Shown: one piece after another, positions 16,074-24,541 of the stretch
Numbering within the stretch: the first letter of the stretch is position 1
Layout of the letters: each line of letters opens with the position of its first letter
Origin: an uncultured Rubripirellula sp.
Lineage (GTDB): Bacteria; Planctomycetota; Planctomycetia; Pirellulales; Pirellulaceae
DNA: 38,113 nucleotides
Direction of reading: 5' to 3'
Assembly (NCBI GenBank): GCA_938045805.1
Contig: CALIBL010000080.1
Span: forward strand, 1 to 38,113
The notes under the pieces: generated by a model
What the model was told of the DNA's origin: nothing
Databases searched by the model: none
Seen by the model: the letters and a program-made list of their open reading frames with translations, nothing else
Position numbers and translations under genes: made by a program

Positions 16074-17324
16074 TTATTTCCAGGTGTAAACTTTCAGGGC
16101 GTTCAAATCTCTGACGATGATCAGGTCGTCCTGAACGGCCAGATGAGCCCACGAGTCGTCAGCAACCTTAGCCTCATCCTTCAATTCGTACTTCGTTGCG
16201 TTCGGAGCAATGAGTCGCAAGTCCCCTTTGTCGCTCAAAGCCAGAATACCTTTACCGTTGGACGCCATGCTCCAATAATCACCCACGGGCGAAGTCGTCC
16301 AATTTGCCTCTCCGGTCTCAGGATTCAGACTCGTAAAACGCTTGTTCTTCAAGTGCATGTAGATTTGGCCATCAACCACAATCGGTGAAGACATATAAGC
16401 TTGAGTCTTCTGATTCCACAATTCCTTGACGGACCAAGTTCCCGCATCATCTTTGTCGATCTGGAACAGTTGGGCACGGCCGCTGTGAGCGGAAGTGAAA
16501 ACTTTATTTCCCATCACCAACGGTGTGAGAATATTCATCCCACGAAAGGACTCGATTGGCTCTTTCCACAAGACGTTGCCAGTTTCGAGATCCACACCGC
16601 AAAGTTCCATTCGCGTCGACACGACCATCTGCTTCACACCCGCGAGTTCCGCAATGACGGGACTCGAAAACGCACCGCTACTCATCATGCCAGAGGCATT
16701 CTCGAGTGTTTTCCAGATCTGACTTCCATCCTCCAGAGAGAGCTTGCATACCGCTCCGCCATTTTGGATGTAGACAGCACCATCATCCACCAACGGCGAA
16801 CAGACAGCTCCAAAAGAGGGAAGCGGCGTCCCATGCTCTTTGGAAAAATCAACCTTCCAGAGCTCGGTCCCGTCGTCGGGGTTCAAGCAGACCAAGTGAT
16901 CACGCATCCCCAGAACCAGCAGTTTCCCCTCTGCACAGACGGGTGTCGAGCGAATCCAGTCGCCGTTTTTGGCTGCGAAGAAGGGTACCGACATGGAGCC
17001 TTCCCACTGAACGGACCAAGCCTCTTCGCCCGTGGCGAGGTCGTAGGCAGTGACTCGCTCAAATTTCTTGTCAATGGTCTCGGTCGTGAACACATGACCG
17101 TTGTGAATCACCGGCCCACTGTAGCTCGGCGAGAGTGGCTTTTCCCACGCGAGATTCAACTTCCCTTCGAGCTGCTGCGGCCAGGCCTCAGTCGAAACGA
17201 TACCATCTCGCATTGGCCCCCTCCACTGATTCCAGTCTGCAGCTTCTAAGATAGAAGTCGAGGCGATGAGACCCAGCGAAAACAGAGAGAGAAGACAGTT
17301 GTGGGCTGTGGCTAAGCGTTTCAT
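16074..17324 (-). CDS. Secreted PQQ-like beta-propeller repeat protein
   Basis: A 416-residue protein with a signal peptide (MKRLATAHNCLLSLFSLGLIASTSILEA) cut before ADWNQWRGP, the typical start of planctomycete PQQ-type propellers. Repeated blades end in motifs such as AYDLATGEEAWSVQW, CLNPDDGTELWKV, KLSLEDGSQIWKTL, GVDLETGNVLWKEP and SLNPETGEANWTT; about seven are expected for a closed propeller. This resembles BamB-like and quinoprotein-dehydrogenase-type repeats, but no catalytic dehydrogenase features or PQQ-binding residues can be read off, so enzyme activity is doubtful. GGAG lies just before the ATG. It is the last gene in a minus-strand run and ends 34 bases from the convergent xseA. 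Its role is probably a periplasmic scaffold or binding protein. Confidence 0.88.
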   Translation of the reverse strand: MKRLATAHNCLLSLFSLGLIASTSILEAADWNQWRGPMRDGIVSTEAWPQQLEGKLNLAWEKPLSPSYSGPVIHNGHVFTTETIDKKFERVTAYDLATGEEAWSVQWEGSMSVPFFAAKNGDWIRSTPVCAEGKLLVLGMRDHLVCLNPDDGTELWKVDFSKEHGTPLPSFGAVCSPLVDDGAVYIQNGGAVCKLSLEDGSQIWKTLENASGMMSSGAFSSPVIAELAGVKQMVVSTRMELCGVDLETGNVLWKEPIESFRGMNILTPLVMGNKVFTSAHSGRAQLFQIDKDDAGTWSVKELWNQKTQAYMSSPIVVDGQIYMHLKNKRFTSLNPETGEANWTTSPVGDYWSMASNGKGILALSDKGDLRLIAPNATKYELKDEAKVADDSWAHLAVQDDLIIVRDLNALKVYTWK

Positions 17325-17419
17325 TGATTGCTCCGTGGATAGATTGGTACCCTAGTATGCTAGACAACCGACAAGCCCCCAAATTGGTGGAATCTAAGAA
17401 TCTCAACAAACCTAACCAA

Positions 17420-18643
17420 CTAGGCGGTTTGCCGTTTGCACCGCATTGCCATCGAAGCATCAACGATGGGGAACGCATTTTCTAACTCGACGCGATGCTT
17501 ACGAAACCATGAAGCGACTAAAGAAAGGGTGTATGGGTAGAGCCCGTGACCTCGCTGCAACTGCTTCTCGGTCATCGCTTTCCATTCCCTAAGTTTCGCT
17601 TCCGCGCCGGCGTCGAGTCGACTTGTCCGAGGCGCGGCCATCGCATCAGCGATTTCCCCACTGTGTATGAGATACCAAATCCCACAGCCATCGTAACCGG
17701 GCACCGCATAGATGAAGGTGAACCTTCGCCTCGCACTCGCTAGCAGCTTCAGTTTCCGCTCAACGTACTCGAGGCTTTTCACGGTTTGATGTGCTCGTCC
17801 CGCCAGCTCATATTGATGATTGTCCATCGCGCGACTGAACTGTTCCCGCATCGTTGACAACGGTTCATCATTGAAGCCATCAACGAAGCTCTCTGCCGCA
17901 CTGACCTGCGCATCGTATTCAGAGCGTGTGCATCCGGCTGCGCAAGGACCAGAACACGTCCCCACCTCGTATCGAAGGCACCCCGGCCGATGCTCCATGG
18001 AAAATAATTCCAGCTGTTCGGCAAAGTGAAAAACCTGCTTTTGACCGCAGTCTCTCAACTGGAACACCTTATTAAGTGAATCCACGGCTCGTTTCATTCG
18101 CCCTACACCATGAAATGGCCCTTCAACCGCCACGCAATCCGCTGGAGGCTCCGCCGATAAAAAGAACGTTGCCGGCGTGCGTCCCAAACAAAGGTAGACG
18201 GGTCGCTGACGTTTGGGGACACCCTGAACATTCCATCGAGGGCTGAACCGTCGTATCAACTGCTGCTCTCGAACCAACGCGGCAAAATCACTTGGCTGTG
18301 TCTCCCAAATGATTGCACGCGTATTCTCAATAATCCGACCGCCTTTTTCATCCGTATTCGAATCTGCGAAGTAGCTACCAAGCCGCGATCGCAGGGATTT
18401 ACTTTTTCCCACGTAAATCAGGCGTCCATGGCGATCCAGCATGCCGTACACACCGGGCACTCTCGGACAAGACTGTGCCACCCGCTGTCGCAGTTGCTTC
18501 TTAGAGGTCGCACCGATGAGATCCGTTGGTCGCGGTGCGTGCGGATTGAAAGGATTCGCGCCAAAGCAAAGCTCGGGTGAATCTCGAATCATAGCGCCCA
18601 TGCGGACCATCCTTGCGTCCGGGTTCAACATCGCGAAGCTCAT
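17420..18643 (-). CDS. UvrC/Cho-like GIY-YIG endonuclease lacking the UvrC C-terminal half
   Basis: A 407-residue protein resembling the N-terminal half of UvrC. The GIY-YIG domain starts near residue 60 (GVYGML at 64-69, YVGKSKSLRSRLGSYF at 77-92) and holds the conserved arginine and the later glutamate in REQQLIRRFSPRWN. Then comes the UvrC-like cysteine motif CLRYEVGTCSGPCAAGC, and a UVR helix pair (EPLSTMREQFSRAMDNHQYE). The RNase H-like domain and helix-hairpin-helix of UvrC are absent, as in E. coli Cho, which makes 3' incisions in nucleotide excision repair. It is longer than Cho (about 295 residues), with an N-terminal extension of about 45 residues and a unique C-terminal part of about 110. 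The first ATG is uncertain; the ATG at 18631 is also possible. Confidence 0.85.
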   Translation of the reverse strand: MSFAMLNPDARMVRMGAMIRDSPELCFGANPFNPHAPRPTDLIGATSKKQLRQRVAQSCPRVPGVYGMLDRHGRLIYVGKSKSLRSRLGSYFADSNTDEKGGRIIENTRAIIWETQPSDFAALVREQQLIRRFSPRWNVQGVPKRQRPVYLCLGRTPATFFLSAEPPADCVAVEGPFHGVGRMKRAVDSLNKVFQLRDCGQKQVFHFAEQLELFSMEHRPGCLRYEVGTCSGPCAAGCTRSEYDAQVSAAESFVDGFNDEPLSTMREQFSRAMDNHQYELAGRAHQTVKSLEYVERKLKLLASARRRFTFIYAVPGYDGCGIWYLIHSGEIADAMAAPRTSRLDAGAEAKLREWKAMTEKQLQRGHGLYPYTLSLVASWFRKHRVELENAFPIVDASMAMRCKRQTA

Positions 18644-18886
18644 CCCTGATTCGCTACGCGCACCTCATTAACATCAACAAATTAGAACTGAACGTGACCA
18701 AGATATCTCGCTCATCAAGATCCATTATGCCTCATCGGAGAGCATTTGGCAGCGCATCATCCAAGCGGTCTTGAATAAATTACAGAAGCTTCAAATGCAC
18801 GACACCAGCATGAGACTGTAAACCTCAGGATGTAAACCGCGGGGCTAATGATTCAAATTAGGTCCACCACCTCTCCAAAAAACGGA

Positions 18887-19261
18887 TCAAACATCAACCA
18901 AAGGATCAATTTTAGCCGCAACAATGAAGTCGTTCTCGCTGAGACCACCAATTGCGTGCGTTGTAAGAACGACCTCAAGGTGTCGATAGCCGGTCAAATG
19001 AAGGTCTGGATGATGCTGCTCCTGCTCGGCCAGATCTGCGATTTGGTTCATCAGCTTCATTGCAGCGGGGAAATGCTTGCAATTCAGCGAACGGCTGATC
19101 GATTTTCCGTCCCCACTAAGCGACCATCCTGATAATCCGGATAATAAACCACGAGACTGCTCATCGGTCAGAGGGTCGACCCCGCCTTCACAGGGAAGGC
19201 ACTTCTTGGTTCGCAGCGTTTGCGTCGTCCGATCCGTACTATCAGTGCTCTCTTGATTCAT
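18887..19261 (-). CDS. phhB: 4a-hydroxytetrahydrobiopterin dehydratase (pterin-4-alpha-carbinolamine dehydratase)
   Basis: A 124-residue protein. After a 25-residue polar N-terminal stretch with KKCLPCEGG, which is common in this family, comes WSLSGDGKSISRSLNCKHFPAAM, then the active-site motif EQEQHHPDLHLTGY and the end THAIGGLSENDFIVAAKID, all diagnostic. The enzyme dehydrates 4a-carbinolamine during tetrahydrobiopterin recycling for aromatic amino acid hydroxylases, and it can act as a transcription cofactor in some organisms. AGGAGG lies five bases before the ATG. It follows the S46 peptidase gene by 56 bases on the same strand, possibly in one transcript. No phenylalanine hydroxylase gene is in the window. 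Identification is secure; the gene symbol is by analogy. Confidence 0.93.
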   Translation of the reverse strand: MNQESTDSTDRTTQTLRTKKCLPCEGGVDPLTDEQSRGLLSGLSGWSLSGDGKSISRSLNCKHFPAAMKLMNQIADLAEQEQHHPDLHLTGYRHLEVVLTTHAIGGLSENDFIVAAKIDPLVDV

Positions 19262-19317
19262 GATGACCTCCTAGCAATGGGATTTTCATTCTCAACCTGC
19301 AACGGTTCGATGCAGGC

Positions 19318-21372
19318 TCACCGACCGATCTGATCTGCCAAATCATCAGCAGAGTAAACTGAACGAAGTGCCTCGATGATTCCGACACCTGAGACACTGA
19401 CGGCCCTCGCCTGTTGATCGGTGTAAAGATAATCGCTGGTTAAACTTTGGATATTGCCGTCAAAGATCAAACCGACCAAATCACCGTTGCGATCAACAAC
19501 AGGCGAGCCACTATTGCCGCCAATGATGTCGGCCGTGCAAACAAAGTTCAATTGTGTCGAGAGATCGACTTTCTCTTGGGCATCCATCCAGGACTGTGGC
19601 AGATCGAAATCATCTTGTCCTTGATGAGAAGCACTGTGCTCGTAGGCTCCAGCAAAGTTGGTCGTCGGTTCGATTTCTTTCCCATCTTCCTCGTAACCGC
19701 TTACCACACCGAAGGCGAGCCTCAAGGTAAATGTCGCGTCGGGATAACCACCGGTTCCACGAACTTGATTCGTTCCTTTGGTCACCAAGGCATAAGCCTG
19801 ACGTTCCGTCTCTGCGACCTCTTCATTGGCAGCTCGCAAACGCCGATACTCATCCTCGAGCAACACAGCCAAACGAATCATCGGGTCCACACTCTCGCTG
19901 ATTGCTTTCTGCCCACCATCAAGTACTTTCTGGCGATTTTCAACCGGTAGCAATCCCGTCTGAGTGACGAGCGATGCAGCAAGTTGCCGAGGGCTTTTTC
20001 CGTCAAGCACCTTCATCACAAGGTCGTCATCGGCGCCTCGCTTTTCGACCCACATTGAAATTTCGTCAGCGAGCTTGACTTGTTCAAGATCCTCATAGAT
20101 CGGCGCTGTGCTGAGGAGCGAGCGGAGAAGAGAGTCTCGTGCCGCGTCGGTGAATCCGCTTAACCGATCCTCAGTTGGCTTTTGGTCCTCAGCCGCAATC
20201 AACACCAAGTCCATTGCAATCTGAAAGAGGCTGCTGCGAAAACTAACTGACTGGCCAAGCAATTTCCGTTTTTCAACCTGAGCCTCACGAACACGCCCCC
20301 ACGCCGCAATCAATTCTCGTCCCTGCTCGCTGCCTTCGAGCGACTGGAGGATCGAGTTTTCTTGTTGGGCTTTGGTGACGAAGGTTTCGGGGTTTTGCAA
20401 TCCGCCGAGCATTCCCGTGTAAGCCTTACGGGCGTTCTGAATCCCAAATAGCTCATCTCTCGCTCGCCGTTGCTCCTCGGTACCTCGAAGACCAAATTGC
20501 TGCATCAAGATTTCTTTGCGTCGCAGAAAATCTAGGATGTACGGGATCCGATCGTCCCGAAGATACTTCAGAGCATCGACCGTAAAGATTCGCTGAGTCC
20601 TTCCCGGGTTACCACTAACAAAAACCAACTCTCCCTCCTCAAGTGGCTTTAGATTCCATTTCAGGTAGTGGTCAAGTTTTGCGGGTTCCCCGTCTTCGTA
20701 CACTCGCATAATGGTGGCATCAAGGTTGTAACGCGGATACTCAAAGTTATCAGCATCCCCGCCGAAGAATGCGGCGGCGGTCTCCGGTGCCCAAACCAGA
20801 CGTACATCCGTGTATTTCTTGTAGCGATACAGATGGTACTGAGCACCGCCGAAGAGTGTGACCACGTCGCTACGCAGACCGGTCTCTTCGAGCGACTCTT
20901 CCTCAATTTTTGCAATGACGCCGCGTCGCTGCTTGGCTGCTTCCTCCGGACTGGCTGTCGACTCAACCCCTCGGTTCACGCGGTCGGTAACATTCTCAAT
21001 CGACACCAATTGGTTCAGTTCGAGATCCGGAGCTTTCAATTCCTCATCGAAACGACGAGCTAAAAACCCGTCGTCAATCAGGTTCCGCTCGGGTGTACTC
21101 AATTTATGAAGTGTATCACTTGCAACATGATGATTGGTAAGCACCAAACCGTTGCTTGAAATGAACGATCCCGAGCCACCGCTGTTGAAACGTACCGAAC
21201 TCAGGCGAAGGTGGTCTGCCCATGCCTGATCTGCGTCAAACTCATGACGCTTCTTCAACAGTTCCACGGGAAGGTCATTGAACAGATACATCCCCTCGTC
21301 CCCATGAGTCAAAGAGGCTTCAGGGACGAATGAGAAGGTCAACATGATCAAGCAAGCCACTAAACGTTTCAT
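19318..21372 (-). CDS. S46 family dipeptidyl-peptidase (DPP7/DPP11-like), secreted
   Basis: A 684-residue exopeptidase removing dipeptides from peptide N-termini in the periplasm. I start at the ATG at 21372, giving a signal peptide MKRLVACLIMLTFSFVPEAS; the longer frame begins with TTG at 21390. Catalytic residues of the trypsin-like fold are visible: H82 in LTNHHVAS, an Asp in the DNFEYPRYNLDATIMRVYED region, and S621 in GGNSGSPVV. The residue 18 positions after the serine is Gly (FDG), the position that is Gly in DPP7 (hydrophobic P1) and Arg in DPP11 (acidic P1). That suggests DPP7-like specificity. It is head of a minus-strand run with phhB. No oddity in the catalytic core. Confidence 0.93.
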   Translation of the reverse strand: MKRLVACLIMLTFSFVPEASLTHGDEGMYLFNDLPVELLKKRHEFDADQAWADHLRLSSVRFNSGGSGSFISSNGLVLTNHHVASDTLHKLSTPERNLIDDGFLARRFDEELKAPDLELNQLVSIENVTDRVNRGVESTASPEEAAKQRRGVIAKIEEESLEETGLRSDVVTLFGGAQYHLYRYKKYTDVRLVWAPETAAAFFGGDADNFEYPRYNLDATIMRVYEDGEPAKLDHYLKWNLKPLEEGELVFVSGNPGRTQRIFTVDALKYLRDDRIPYILDFLRRKEILMQQFGLRGTEEQRRARDELFGIQNARKAYTGMLGGLQNPETFVTKAQQENSILQSLEGSEQGRELIAAWGRVREAQVEKRKLLGQSVSFRSSLFQIAMDLVLIAAEDQKPTEDRLSGFTDAARDSLLRSLLSTAPIYEDLEQVKLADEISMWVEKRGADDDLVMKVLDGKSPRQLAASLVTQTGLLPVENRQKVLDGGQKAISESVDPMIRLAVLLEDEYRRLRAANEEVAETERQAYALVTKGTNQVRGTGGYPDATFTLRLAFGVVSGYEEDGKEIEPTTNFAGAYEHSASHQGQDDFDLPQSWMDAQEKVDLSTQLNFVCTADIIGGNSGSPVVDRNGDLVGLIFDGNIQSLTSDYLYTDQQARAVSVSGVGIIEALRSVYSADDLADQIGR

Positions 21373-21831
21373 CGATGTATTTGATTTCAAAAAGGAGAAG
21401 AACCAATTTTGGTTGAGTGTACGATTGCGCAGTCTAGCTCATTGGAGTATCCCAGTGGGATCACACTCATGCGAATTCTGACCTCGCAAAGACCTTTCCG
21501 CCGCACAAATTCCAAACGTTGGATGAACTTACCTTCTCTTCTTCCCAAGGATAACGACCATCGGTAATGCCCGTTTTTCGGCTCATCAAATACCCGACCG
21601 CCGAAATGCAAGCATTGCATCAGCTAGCGGTGATTGCTACTGGTCTGGATGAATCAGTTTCCGTTACTTAAACTCAGAGGAGTGATAGCGCACACCAGCA
21701 GGTACCACACACCAAGCAAGGTACATTGCAGACCCAACACTCGGTGCCAAGGCCAACGGCTTTGATGCCGTCGCATGGTAGCCGCGAGGGATCGTTAGCG
21801 GCAAAGGTGAGAACCCACGGAGGACGGACCG
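21373..21831. other. Intergenic stretch between divergent S46 peptidase and glycosyltransferase genes
   Basis: The stretch is 459 bases with no convincing gene; a 77-codon minus-strand frame at its left edge overlaps the peptidase start and has no family-like features. CAAGGCC at 21748-21754 and GGCTTTG at 21758-21764 form a hairpin with a G-U pair and a three-base loop. GGAGG at about 21820 is the ribosome binding site of the downstream gene. It must hold two divergent promoters, but no strong -35/-10 pair is seen. Confidence 0.4.
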
Positions 21832-22887
21832 ATGCCAGAGGCTACGCTTAACAACGGAAAGCCGCGGATTCTACTTTCCAGGATGAGTGCGATCGGTGAC
21901 ACCATCCTTACGATGCCAGTCGCGTGTGCGCTGAGGAGTGAGTTCCCTGAGGCACATCTTGTTTGGGTGGTGGAACGAAAAGCGGCTCCCATGATCCGCA
22001 ATCATCCGGTGGTGGATGAGGTGGTCGAACTCGAGCGAGGCTGGTTCACCTCTTTGCGAGGTATGAGAGAGACACGCCAAAAACTCCAAGCGTTTGAACC
22101 AGAGATTGCGATCGACTGCCAAGGGCTCACCAAATCCGCTCTCGCTGGGTGGTTGTCGGGCGCAAAACGGCGCATCGGGTACTCTGGCCGTCACGGCGGG
22201 GAACTAACACAGTGGCTAAACAACGAATTGATTGAACCCACCGCGAGCCATATTGTCGACCGGAGCTTGGAGTTACTTCAGCCGCTCGGGATACATTCCC
22301 CCAAGGTAGACTGGCAAATGCCAATCCCAGCAGAAGCCACCGATTGGGCAAATGGCTGGCGTCAAAAAATCGCCAGCGAGCGGATTGCTATTTTGAATCC
22401 TGGGTGCACGGCGGAATCAAGGATGTGGGAGCCTGACCGGTTCGGGCAGACAGCAGAAATCATCCATAAACGCTACGGCTACCGCAGTGTTGCCGTCTGG
22501 GGTGGCGCGAAGGAGCGAGCCATGGCGGAGTGGATTGTGAGACATTCCAAAGGAACAGCTGTCTTGGCCCCCGACACGAGCCTTCACCAACTCGCTGCCA
22601 TGATTTCCAAGTCGGATCTCTTTGTCAGCGGTGACACTGGGCCACTGCATATGGCAGTTGCTCTGGGTGTTCCCACCATCGGGCTTTACGGAGCGACCAA
22701 ACCTGGCGACAGCGGACCCTATCAACAGATCGCATTACAAAACGCTTACGAAGCCGGTAGCCGAAGACATCGGCGAAAAGCGGATAATACGGCAATGCGT
22801 CAAATTCACGTCAGTGATGTCTGTCACGCAATTGATCGCCTGCACAAAAACTTCCCAGTGAGCCCAGTTACCTCCCGGGCAGCGTGA
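21832..22887 (+). CDS. Family 9 glycosyltransferase (heptosyltransferase-like)
   Basis: A 351-residue GT9 (GT-B fold) enzyme. The N-terminal domain starts with PRILLSRMSAIGDTILTMPV, the classic heptosyltransferase opening with its acidic base aspartate in AIGDTIL. FEPEIAIDCQGLTKSA and AKRRIGYSGRHGGE follow. The C-terminal nucleotide-sugar domain has ILNPGC, SVAVWGG, and VSGDTGPLHMAVALGVPTIGLYG, the strongest family signature. Such enzymes add heptose (or other sugars) to the lipopolysaccharide core at the cytoplasmic membrane face. GGAGG lies eight bases before the ATG. It stands alone; the closest relatives cannot be chosen between WaaC- and WaaF-like from sequence alone. A palindrome follows the stop codon. 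Confidence 0.93.
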   Translation: MPEATLNNGKPRILLSRMSAIGDTILTMPVACALRSEFPEAHLVWVVERKAAPMIRNHPVVDEVVELERGWFTSLRGMRETRQKLQAFEPEIAIDCQGLTKSALAGWLSGAKRRIGYSGRHGGELTQWLNNELIEPTASHIVDRSLELLQPLGIHSPKVDWQMPIPAEATDWANGWRQKIASERIAILNPGCTAESRMWEPDRFGQTAEIIHKRYGYRSVAVWGGAKERAMAEWIVRHSKGTAVLAPDTSLHQLAAMISKSDLFVSGDTGPLHMAVALGVPTIGLYGATKPGDSGPYQQIALQNAYEAGSRRHRRKADNTAMRQIHVSDVCHAIDRLHKNFPVSPVTSRAA

Positions 22888-22890
22888 TCG

Positions 22891-22914
22891 ATAAAGGGGG
22901 TCAGACCCCTTTAT
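22891..22914. terminator. Stem-loop with GGGGTCAGACCCC core; terminator or REP-like palindrome
   Basis: ATAAAGGGG at 22891-22899 pairs with CCCCTTTAT at 22906-22914 around a GTCAGA loop, starting three bases after the stop codon of the glycosyltransferase. The A- and T-rich flanks make it usable as a terminator in both directions. From memory the core resembles a REP-type palindrome seen scattered in many bacterial genomes; only one copy is in this window. Confidence 0.6.
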
Positions 22915-23048
22915 TCCTCTTGGGCGTCGACACTAGCCCGCGCGTTTTTTGGCTTGCCGAACCGATCTTCTCAATATCTTCACGACATGAATTGCCTCCG
23001 GTGGGTACAACATAGACCTACCGACGCCCTCGTTTTTCCTGAAGACCG

Positions 23049-24359
23049 ATGCCAAGCGAAAGATCAACTAAACAAGGAGACCACCCGAGAGAGGATAGTC
23101 TGCTGGTCGCTTTACGGGGCATTGGATGGCTGGTGTTTGCATCGGTGTTACTTACCTTGCTCAACTTTTCGTCCTCTGCCGTGGTTGGCGTCAACGTCGT
23201 ACTCGGTTTGATCATTGGACACCGGACCTACAGCTCTTTTCTCGCTCAACAACTACGACTGGATGACTTTCGACGAAAGCATCTGGAAGAGATTCAGGAG
23301 TGGCAAGAACGCTGGCAGCGACTCCATCGCGAGACTCAAGATACTACCTCAGCGCTCGTTCGGATGCGTGATGGAGTCATCATGCTGGGGGAGAACGATC
23401 AAATCCTCTTAATGAACCCAGCGGCCAAACGACTCCTCGGTATCTCGGAATCGCTGAACATGGTAGATCGATCATTCCGAGAAATGGTGCGTCAGCCAGA
23501 ACTCAGTCGTGCGATCAAAGCAGCCTATTCCGGGGATGGTTCACAGAAATTGAAACTGGAAATCCAGCACGACAATCACGTCCGGCCGCTGAAAATCCGG
23601 GTCGATCATTTCGGGTCGTTATCTAACAACCACCTCCTCATCACGGTGCGAGATGAAACGGAGAGCCATCAAGTGGAAGCGATGCGGCGAGAATTCGTTG
23701 CAAATATTTCTCACGAATTGAAAACGCCATTGGCGGCGATCAAAGGCTACGCTGAGACTGTCGAACTTGCCATCAATGACGACCCTGAGGCTGCCTCACA
23801 TTTTATGAAGCAGATTCAAAGTCAGTGCTTGCGACTCGAACGCCTCATTGAGGACATGATGCAACTAGCGCGCGCTCAGGCTGGCCCGAGCCGGATGAAT
23901 TTCAGCAATATCTCACTGGAAGAGCCGATTAATGAGTCGCTAAAGTCTTTATCACATCTAGCGAGTGCCAAGAACATCGAACTTCATTTCACCGCGTTGG
24001 ACCAACCAGCCATTGTTCGTGGTGACCCAGAGGCTATTCTGACGATTGCCAATAACCTCATCAGCAACGCGGTGCGTTACACTCCCGAAAAAGGGTCAAT
24101 TAAAATTTCATGCCGTGATGCGGGTAACAAATGGGCTTTAGCGGTGGAAGACACCGGGATCGGTATTGGGATGAAAGATCAAAAACGCATCTTTGAGAGG
24201 TTTTACCGCGTTGACAAACGCTCTGATTCGCCCGACGGAGGAACCGGTATTGGGTTGTCGATTGTCAAAAATCTCGTATCCACCCTCGATGGTGAGGTTC
24301 GGGTATCGAGTCTTCCGGGAAAGGGTTCAAAATTTGAAGTTCTTCTACCCAAGGCCTGA
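23049..24359 (+). CDS. PhoR-like sensor histidine kinase
   Basis: A 436-residue membrane kinase. Residues about 24-58 make two membrane helices with almost no loop between them (GIGWLVFASVLLTLLNF and AVVGVNVVLGLIIG), so there is no periplasmic sensor domain, as in E. coli PhoR. A coiled coil (about 70-100) joins a PAS domain (about 100-200, with MRDGVIMLGENDQILLMNPAA). The HisKA site is H222 in NISHELKTPLAAIKGYAE. ATP-binding boxes follow: N in NNLISNAVRYTP, G1 in EDTGIGI, F in RIFERFYRVD, G2 in GGTGIGLSIVK. Its likely partner is the regulator gene 182 bases downstream. The PhoR resemblance rests on domain order and sequence feel; the signal it senses is not shown here and no pst genes are near. 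Confidence 0.92.
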   Translation: MPSERSTKQGDHPREDSLLVALRGIGWLVFASVLLTLLNFSSSAVVGVNVVLGLIIGHRTYSSFLAQQLRLDDFRRKHLEEIQEWQERWQRLHRETQDTTSALVRMRDGVIMLGENDQILLMNPAAKRLLGISESLNMVDRSFREMVRQPELSRAIKAAYSGDGSQKLKLEIQHDNHVRPLKIRVDHFGSLSNNHLLITVRDETESHQVEAMRREFVANISHELKTPLAAIKGYAETVELAINDDPEAASHFMKQIQSQCLRLERLIEDMMQLARAQAGPSRMNFSNISLEEPINESLKSLSHLASAKNIELHFTALDQPAIVRGDPEAILTIANNLISNAVRYTPEKGSIKISCRDAGNKWALAVEDTGIGIGMKDQKRIFERFYRVDKRSDSPDGGTGIGLSIVKNLVSTLDGEVRVSSLPGKGSKFEVLLPKA

Positions 24360-24411
24360 CCGAACAAATCGTCGCTTTCTTTTAGAGGACTGACTGGCAC
24401 CCCCGAACAAT

Positions 24412-24457
24412 CTTCACCATTTCTTCACGATTCCTTTGCGGGAAGCGTGTCATAAAA
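24412..24457 (+). promoter_or_regulatory. Tandem 11-base-spaced repeats and a Pho-box-like half-site upstream of the response regulator gene
   Basis: CTTCACCATT at 24412-24421 and CTTCACGATT at 24423-24432 repeat with an 11-base period, one helical turn, as in binding sites of OmpR/PhoB-family regulators. TGTCATAAAA at 24448-24457 matches the first half of the E. coli Pho box; its expected second half is poor. Likely autoregulation by the downstream regulator is inference. Confidence 0.4.
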
Positions 24458-24541
24458 AGGCAATGAAATGCAAGAATAGCGCTCGCTCCGGTCGGTCTGA
24501 ATTCTCCATCTGAATGCCCTAACGCAAGCACGAAGCAAACG

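Noticed and set aside
16401..17249. 282-codon plus-strand frame
   Set aside because: It is fully antisense to the PQQ propeller gene, which has a signal peptide and repeated blades; the antisense translation has no recognisable domain.
19262..19317. tRNA-like GGTTCGATGC near 19304
   Set aside because: The 56-base gap is too short for a tRNA and has no acceptor or anticodon stems.
21387..21620. 77-codon minus-strand frame ahead of the S46 gene
   Set aside because: It overlaps the peptidase start, has no good start site and an unlikely translation.
24437..24470. Complete E. coli-type Pho box
   Set aside because: Only the first half-site matches well; the second half, 11 bases on, matches at six of ten positions.
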